Part shown: one piece after another, positions 59,578 to 64,000 of the stretch
How the letters are laid out: each line of letters starts with the position of its first letter
Numbering within the stretch: the first letter of the stretch is position 1
NCBI GenBank assembly: GCA_002337005.1
Contig: DDFD01000073.1
Location: forward strand, 21,358 to 85,357
From: Flavobacteriales bacterium UBA1937
GTDB lineage: Bacteria; Bacteroidota; Bacteroidia; Flavobacteriales; Weeksellaceae
Direction: 5' to 3'
Length of the DNA stretch: 64,000 bases
Made by a program: the position numbers and the translations under genes
The notes under the pieces: model-generated
The model's database searches: none
What the model was told of the DNA's origin: nothing
Seen by the model: only the letters and a program-made list of their open reading frames with translations

Positions 59578-61947
59578 TTATTGATTAAAGTTTACTTCGT
59601 CTTTATTCAACTTGTCATTTAGATTTTCTTCTTTTGGTTTTGCTTTTTGCTTTTCTTCTGTAGGTCTAGGGTTTTTGATTTGGTCTAGAGTCTGTAAACC
59701 GCCTTCGTCACCATATCCACCGCCCATTCCTCTAAGATCATCGCAACCGCCACTCCAATCAGATGGTTTTATAAATTTGTCTTCTGGTAAAATCCCAAGC
59801 GATTTATCTGCCCATACTTTTTTCATAAATATCCCCCAAATTGGGAGAGCCATTCTAGCACCTTGTCCTTCTCCTGTGCTCCAGAAGTGTGTAGCTCTGT
59901 CTTCCCAACCTACCCAAACTCCAGTAGCTAGATTTGGGGTAATCCCCATAAACCAACCATCAGAATTGTTCTGTGTAGTACCAGTTTTACCTGCAATTTC
60001 TACACTTTCAGGTACTCCTAATCTTCTAAGTTCGCCAGAAGCAGTACCAAATTTAGTAACGCCCATCATAAGGTCAACCATGGTGTAGGCGTATTTTTCG
60101 TTCATTACTTCTTTGGTTTCATTTTTTACTTCTTTAATTACCCTACCATTGGCATCTTCTATACGCCAAATCATTTCTGGTTTTACATAATTTCCAAAGT
60201 TTCCGAAAGTACTGTATGCACCTAGCATTTCGTAAATGGTAATGTCTGAAGAACCTAAAGCAACAGCAAGTTGGCCTCTTGGAATTTCTTCGGTTACGCC
60301 TAAATCTCTTGCTAGTTTAATTACATTGTCTGAACCCGCCATATCCATTAATCTTACAGCAACAGGGTTAAGAGAATTAGCTAAAGCTTGCTTTAAAGTG
60401 GGATTTCCTCCTCTACCAGGAACGGTGTAACCTCTTTCGCTGAATGTTGCGTTAGAAACAGTAGAACAAGGTGTCATACTTAAATTCATAATTGCGGTAG
60501 CATAAACAAATGGTTTGAAGGTAGAGCCTACTTGTCTTTTACCTTGTTTTACGTGATCATATTGGAAATGCTGCCAATCTATACCGCCAACCCAAGCTTT
60601 GATTTCTCCAGTTCCGGGATTCATAGACATAAGCCCTGCCTGTGCAATTTGTTTATGATATCTTATAGAATCATAAGGAGACATTTCTGTTTCTTTTTCT
60701 CCTTCCCAAGTAAAAATAGAGGTTTTGGTAGGAGTTTTAAAATCAATCATAATAGAATCTTCTGATACTCCTGCTGCTGCTAACTGTTTGTATCTACCAG
60801 TACGTTTCATTGCCTGAAGCATAATTTTGTCTATTTCATTTTTCTTTAAGAAATAGAAAGGTCTATTAGGATTTCTTCTTTGTTCTGCATCAAAGCCTTT
60901 TTGAAGATTTGTTAAATGCTCTTTAATAGCTTCTTCAGCATATTTTTGCATTTTAGAATCTAAAGTAACATAAATTTTTAATCCATCACGGAAAAGATTT
61001 ACATTTTTACCCGTTTCTTTTTCGTATTCTTCTAAGTATTTTTGAATTTCTTTTCTTAAGAAAAATTTGTAATAAGCAGAGTATCCGTCACTTACTTCTT
61101 TAATTGGGTGGTAGTCAGTTACTATAGGTTCTACAGAAGCTCTATTAAAAGTGTTTTGGTCAATATAGTTTGTTTTGAGCATTTGTTCAAGAACTACATT
61201 TCTTCTTTTTTTTGCTTGTTCAGGGTTTCTAATAGGATTATTTCTAATAGGCGCCTCTAACATTGCTACAAAAGTGGCTGCTTCAGAGAGTGTAAGGTCT
61301 TTAGTTTTTTTATTGAAGTAAATCCTTGATGCTAATTCAATACCTTTGGAATTGTAATTAAAATCCATTTTATTGAGGTATAGCGTAATTATTTCTTCTT
61401 TTGTATATCTTTTCTCAAGACTTATTGCAACAGACCATTCTTTAAGTTTTTGAATGGCTCTCATTATAGGATTAGTAGCAGGTTCTTTAGTAAATAACAA
61501 TTTTGCTAGCTGTTGAGAAATAGTAGAGCCACCACCTCTTTTCCCGCGAAAAGCTACAGCTCTTATAAATGCTTGTAAATCAATTCCTGAATGTTCTCTA
61601 AATCTCTCATCTTCTTTTGCCATCAAAGCATATACAAGATGTGGTGGTAAATCTTTGTAAGTAATAGGAATGGTTTTTTCTTTCTCGAATTTACCGAGTT
61701 CCACACCATCAGAAGAGATGATTTGTGATGCTACATAAATATCTGGATTTTCTAGTTCTTGTACTTCGGGCATATCACCTAAAAAACCTTGGGATATAGC
61801 AAAAAATAGAAAGGCAATACCTAGAACTACCGCTGCTAAACCTGTCCAAATGTATTTAATCCATTTTTTAAAACCAGGTTTATTATTGTTTTTTTTAGGA
61901 GGAAGCGGAAATGTATGCGTGCTTCCTTGTTTTATTGTGTTTTCCAT
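59578..61947 (-). CDS. Bifunctional class A penicillin-binding protein (PBP1A)
   Basis: 789 residues. One N-terminal membrane anchor (about 32-52). Glycosyltransferase domain (about 75-250) with EDERFREHSGID and RGGGSTISQQLAKLLF. Transpeptidase domain with SxxK in GSTFKPF, SxN in ANSLNPV and KTG in GKTGTTQNN. A Lys/Glu-rich tail follows. Polymerises and cross-links peptidoglycan in the periplasm. gldH is 6 bp upstream; the order ricT-gldH-PBP1A is conserved in Flavobacteriia as far as I recall. Confidence 0.95.
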   Translation of the reverse strand: MENTIKQGSTHTFPLPPKKNNNKPGFKKWIKYIWTGLAAVVLGIAFLFFAISQGFLGDMPEVQELENPDIYVASQIISSDGVELGKFEKEKTIPITYKDLPPHLVYALMAKEDERFREHSGIDLQAFIRAVAFRGKRGGGSTISQQLAKLLFTKEPATNPIMRAIQKLKEWSVAISLEKRYTKEEIITLYLNKMDFNYNSKGIELASRIYFNKKTKDLTLSEAATFVAMLEAPIRNNPIRNPEQAKKRRNVVLEQMLKTNYIDQNTFNRASVEPIVTDYHPIKEVSDGYSAYYKFFLRKEIQKYLEEYEKETGKNVNLFRDGLKIYVTLDSKMQKYAEEAIKEHLTNLQKGFDAEQRRNPNRPFYFLKKNEIDKIMLQAMKRTGRYKQLAAAGVSEDSIMIDFKTPTKTSIFTWEGEKETEMSPYDSIRYHKQIAQAGLMSMNPGTGEIKAWVGGIDWQHFQYDHVKQGKRQVGSTFKPFVYATAIMNLSMTPCSTVSNATFSERGYTVPGRGGNPTLKQALANSLNPVAVRLMDMAGSDNVIKLARDLGVTEEIPRGQLAVALGSSDITIYEMLGAYSTFGNFGNYVKPEMIWRIEDANGRVIKEVKNETKEVMNEKYAYTMVDLMMGVTKFGTASGELRRLGVPESVEIAGKTGTTQNNSDGWFMGITPNLATGVWVGWEDRATHFWSTGEGQGARMALPIWGIFMKKVWADKSLGILPEDKFIKPSDWSGGCDDLRGMGGGYGDEGGLQTLDQIKNPRPTEEKQKAKPKEENLNDKLNKDEVNFNQ

Positions 61948-61953
61948 ATATAA

Positions 61954-62421
61954 TTATGGTTGAGTTGAATTTTCAATTTTTACTCCGATATCTTCTATGC
62001 CTATTAGATTATTGGTTCTCATCCCGTGTTTTATACCAACCACATATTTTCCTTTTTTGGGAAATTTATACTGATGGCGGTATAGAAACATAATCTCTTT
62101 GGTCTCACCAAATCCCGTACCAATCCATTCTCCTGTAGGTTTTGCTAGAACATAGTTTAGCGTATCTACCTTGGTTGTTTTGTCATTTTCGCCTTTTAAA
62201 TAGGTTATTAAGAATAAATTGCTGTAAGGATACTTGTTATTATTTCTTACTACAAAAATGACATCTTTTGGGTTTTGAGTATCATCAATATTCAAAACAA
62301 ATTTTTGCTCTTGATTTTTGTTCCAATGATTGTTTACCTCTGTCATGTGAATGGCTTCACCATCTTTGGAGCAACTAGCAAGAGCTATAAAAACGAAAAA
62401 TATTGAAAAATATTTATTCAT
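61954..62421 (-). CDS. gldH: Gliding motility lipoprotein GldH
   Basis: 155 residues from ATG 62421 (MNKYFSIFFV); the longer frame lies within ricT. Lipoprotein signal ending IALASC (Cys17). The mature part follows the GldH pattern (NHWNKNQEQKFVLNIDD, KPTGEWIGTGFGE, GKYVVGIKHGMRTN). Outer-membrane-associated part of the gliding machinery first described in Flavobacterium johnsoniae. Overlaps ricT by 8 bp. Confidence 0.9.
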   Translation of the reverse strand: MNKYFSIFFVFIALASCSKDGEAIHMTEVNNHWNKNQEQKFVLNIDDTQNPKDVIFVVRNNNKYPYSNLFLITYLKGENDKTTKVDTLNYVLAKPTGEWIGTGFGETKEIMFLYRHQYKFPKKGKYVVGIKHGMRTNNLIGIEDIGVKIENSTQP

Positions 62422-63679
62422 TATTTTTTCTTTTTGGTGGAAACTTCTTTTTGTGTTTGAAAGGTTTTTTCTGATCTTTTTGTTCAGGGTTTCTTTTTTC
62501 AGCGGTATTTTGTTGGTTTTCAGCACTATTGTTAGGTGCTTTGTTGTTATTTTGCTGAAAATTTCCTTTGCTTCTTTGTTTATTTCTTTTCTTTTCGAAG
62601 CGGTCTAAATTATTTTCTTGAATTAAATCTACCGTTTCTGGTTTGTCATCTATAGAAAATGATTTCAAATCTTCTAACGGAAGCGCTTTATTCCCTTTTC
62701 TGTTAATGGAAACCATTTTTTTAACTTCAGATACATCAATATCATACCAAGCCATGGAGTTTTCCATATATGCAAACCACATTTTACGCTTGAAGACATC
62801 TATTTTTATACAAAATGCCTTTCCTTTTTCTGTATCTAAAATTGTATTAGATGATGGAAAATCATTAAGTGCATCTACATAGCTGTCAAGTTCGAAGTTT
62901 AAACAACATTTTAGTTTACCACATTGTCCGGCTAATTTTAGCGGATTAATGCTCAGTTGTTGGTATCTGGCAGCATTGGTATTCACAGATCTGAAATCTG
63001 TAAGCCAGGTAGAACAACATAATTCTCTACCGCAAGAACCTATTCCGCCCACTTTTGCAGATTCTTGTCTATAACCAATCTGCTTCATATCAATTTTTGT
63101 TTTGAAGGAAGAGGCATACTCTTTTATAAGCATACGAAAATCTACTCTACCTTCGGCAGTATAGTAAAAAGTAGCTTTGGCACCATCTCCTTGATACTCT
63201 ACATCTGTAATTTTCATTTCTAGACCAAGATTTTTAGCAATTTTTCTTGCCTGAATTTTTACAGATTCTTCTTTTTTTCTTGCCTCTTGCCAGATTTCTA
63301 CATCTTTTTGGCTAGAGATTCTATATATTTTAGGAGCTAGTTCTTCGCTGAAGTTTTTTTTCTTCATCTGAATTTTCACCAATTCTCCTGTTAGGCTTAC
63401 TACGCCTATATCATGTCCCGGATTAGATTCTACAGTAACCACACTTCCTATGTGCAAAGGAAGATTGTTTACATTATTATAATAGCTTTTTCTATCATTT
63501 TTAAATCTAACTTCTACAAAGGCGCATTTATTCTGCTGCGGTGCCTTGATGGTAGAAAGCCAGTCAAAAACATTTAATTTATAACTATTACCACAGGTAT
63601 CTACGTTAGAGCAACCTGTAGTGCTTTTTGTAGCACACGAATGTGTAGAATCTCCGGATGTGTTACATCCACAACTCAT
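62414..63679 (-). CDS. ricT: PSP1-domain protein RicT (YaaT-like)
   Basis: 421 residues. Cys-rich N-terminus (Cys3, 5, 15, 23, 29), PSP1 domain (about 50-170; YNNVNNLPLHIGSVVTVES read in parts), then the Cys motifs IGSCGRELCCSTWL and QCGKLKCCLNFE, and a basic low-complexity tail. In Bacillus the Ric proteins bind iron-sulfur clusters and influence RNase Y; the role in Bacteroidetes is not settled. First gene of ricT-gldH-PBP1A. Confidence 0.9.
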   Translation of the reverse strand: MSCGCNTSGDSTHSCATKSTTGCSNVDTCGNSYKLNVFDWLSTIKAPQQNKCAFVEVRFKNDRKSYYNNVNNLPLHIGSVVTVESNPGHDIGVVSLTGELVKIQMKKKNFSEELAPKIYRISSQKDVEIWQEARKKEESVKIQARKIAKNLGLEMKITDVEYQGDGAKATFYYTAEGRVDFRMLIKEYASSFKTKIDMKQIGYRQESAKVGGIGSCGRELCCSTWLTDFRSVNTNAARYQQLSINPLKLAGQCGKLKCCLNFELDSYVDALNDFPSSNTILDTEKGKAFCIKIDVFKRKMWFAYMENSMAWYDIDVSEVKKMVSINRKGNKALPLEDLKSFSIDDKPETVDLIQENNLDRFEKKRNKQRSKGNFQQNNNKAPNNSAENQQNTAEKRNPEQKDQKKPFKHKKKFPPKRKNNE

Positions 63680-64000
63680 ATATTATAATTTATTCTTGCA
63701 AATTTAGCATAATTTTTAATTTGGAAAGATAATTAAATTCTTTTGAAATTTTATATAATTTTAAATTTAATTATTTGTATTATTTTGGTTAAATCACAAT
63801 ATATTAATTAATAAAAACATATATTTATTATGAAATTCATAACGCTTTTAATGCTGTTTAAATGCATTACATAATGATTGTTTAATAAAAAATTAACTAA
63901 ACAAGCGTTTAGTTTTCTTGGTTTTTAATATAACTAAATTTTTGATAATCAATAATTTATTGTTTTTTATTGAAGAAAAATTAATATAAACAAATAGATT
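63680..64000. other. AT-rich gap upstream of ricT
   Basis: About 320 bp of extreme AT content with no open frame worth calling. A minus-strand TAAATTTG box (63699-63706), about 20 bp before the ricT ATG, is its probable -7 element. I see no repeat of the families found elsewhere. Confidence 0.5.

Noticed and set aside
1..64000. CRISPR array, tRNA or rRNA genes, prophage or integrase
   Set aside because: No regularly spaced direct repeats, no tRNA-like T-loop and acceptor pairs, and no phage structural or integrase gene noticed by eye; a covariance-model scan would be the proper test.

Overview
The window is chromosomal DNA of an AT-rich member of Bacteroidetes, class Flavobacteriia, most probably Weeksellaceae (Chryseobacterium/Cloacibacterium-like). 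The lineage markers are a gliding-motility lipoprotein (GldH), a type IX secretion C-terminal sorting domain, a GLPGLI protein, an S46 dipeptidyl-peptidase, DUF3078 proteins, a MurF-alanine racemase fusion and TAnnTTTG-type promoters. No rRNA, tRNA, prophage or CRISPR array was seen. Most of the window is housekeeping, broken up by an unusually rich set of short dispersed repeats.

Layout. 1-9 kb: the start of a cut-off methyltransferase gene; mnmG bracketed by two perfect parS-like palindromes, which suggests a position near the origin; then a minus-strand run tdk, murF/alr, patatin-barrel, ybeY. 9-16 kb: a MurC-like ligase, membrane proteins, a RAYT/IS200-type transposase between two ~110-bp direct repeats, rsmI, a YdeI-like protein, fabG and a nucleosidase. 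16-23 kb: guaC, a small barrel protein, a seven-repeat type IX secreted protein, mnmA and an alpha/beta hydrolase-like protein.

23.8-31.5 kb is the most distinctive region. A LytTR response regulator and a LytS-like histidine kinase (itself fused to a 2TM domain) sit in one operon with four free-standing 2TM proteins. Next to it are an exported hydrolase, an exported TPR-like protein and a TonB-dependent receptor. Four promoters here (the operon and these three genes) share one architecture: two 11-bp direct repeats exactly 21 bp apart, the nearer one exactly 32 bp upstream of a TAnnTTTG -7 box. The geometry and core fit LytTR binding, so this looks like a self-contained, autoregulated LytTR regulon.

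32-49 kb: an AraC/GyrI regulator, GLPGLI, a DUF885 lipoprotein, a DUF559 endonuclease-like gene between perfect 28-bp inverted repeats, nth, bcp, an EVE-like/HNH endonuclease, an S46 peptidase, SemiSWEET, hflX, guanine deaminase, AlkD-like, a Ca/H antiporter, truncated hemoglobin, a Kir channel and a YkgJ protein. 49-64 kb: gdhA, dprA, rhomboid, two tandem DUF3078 proteins, comM/yifB, a membrane protein, selO, PBP1A, gldH and ricT.

Several dispersed non-coding families recur: GTTCC-GTA-GGAAC hairpins linked to the RAYT gene, two-hairpin ACCCC/GGGG elements linked to the DUF559 gene, and two ~130-170-bp structured element types. These, with the LytTR regulon, are the best candidates for something undescribed. 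All calls come from reading the sequence; no database search was possible.
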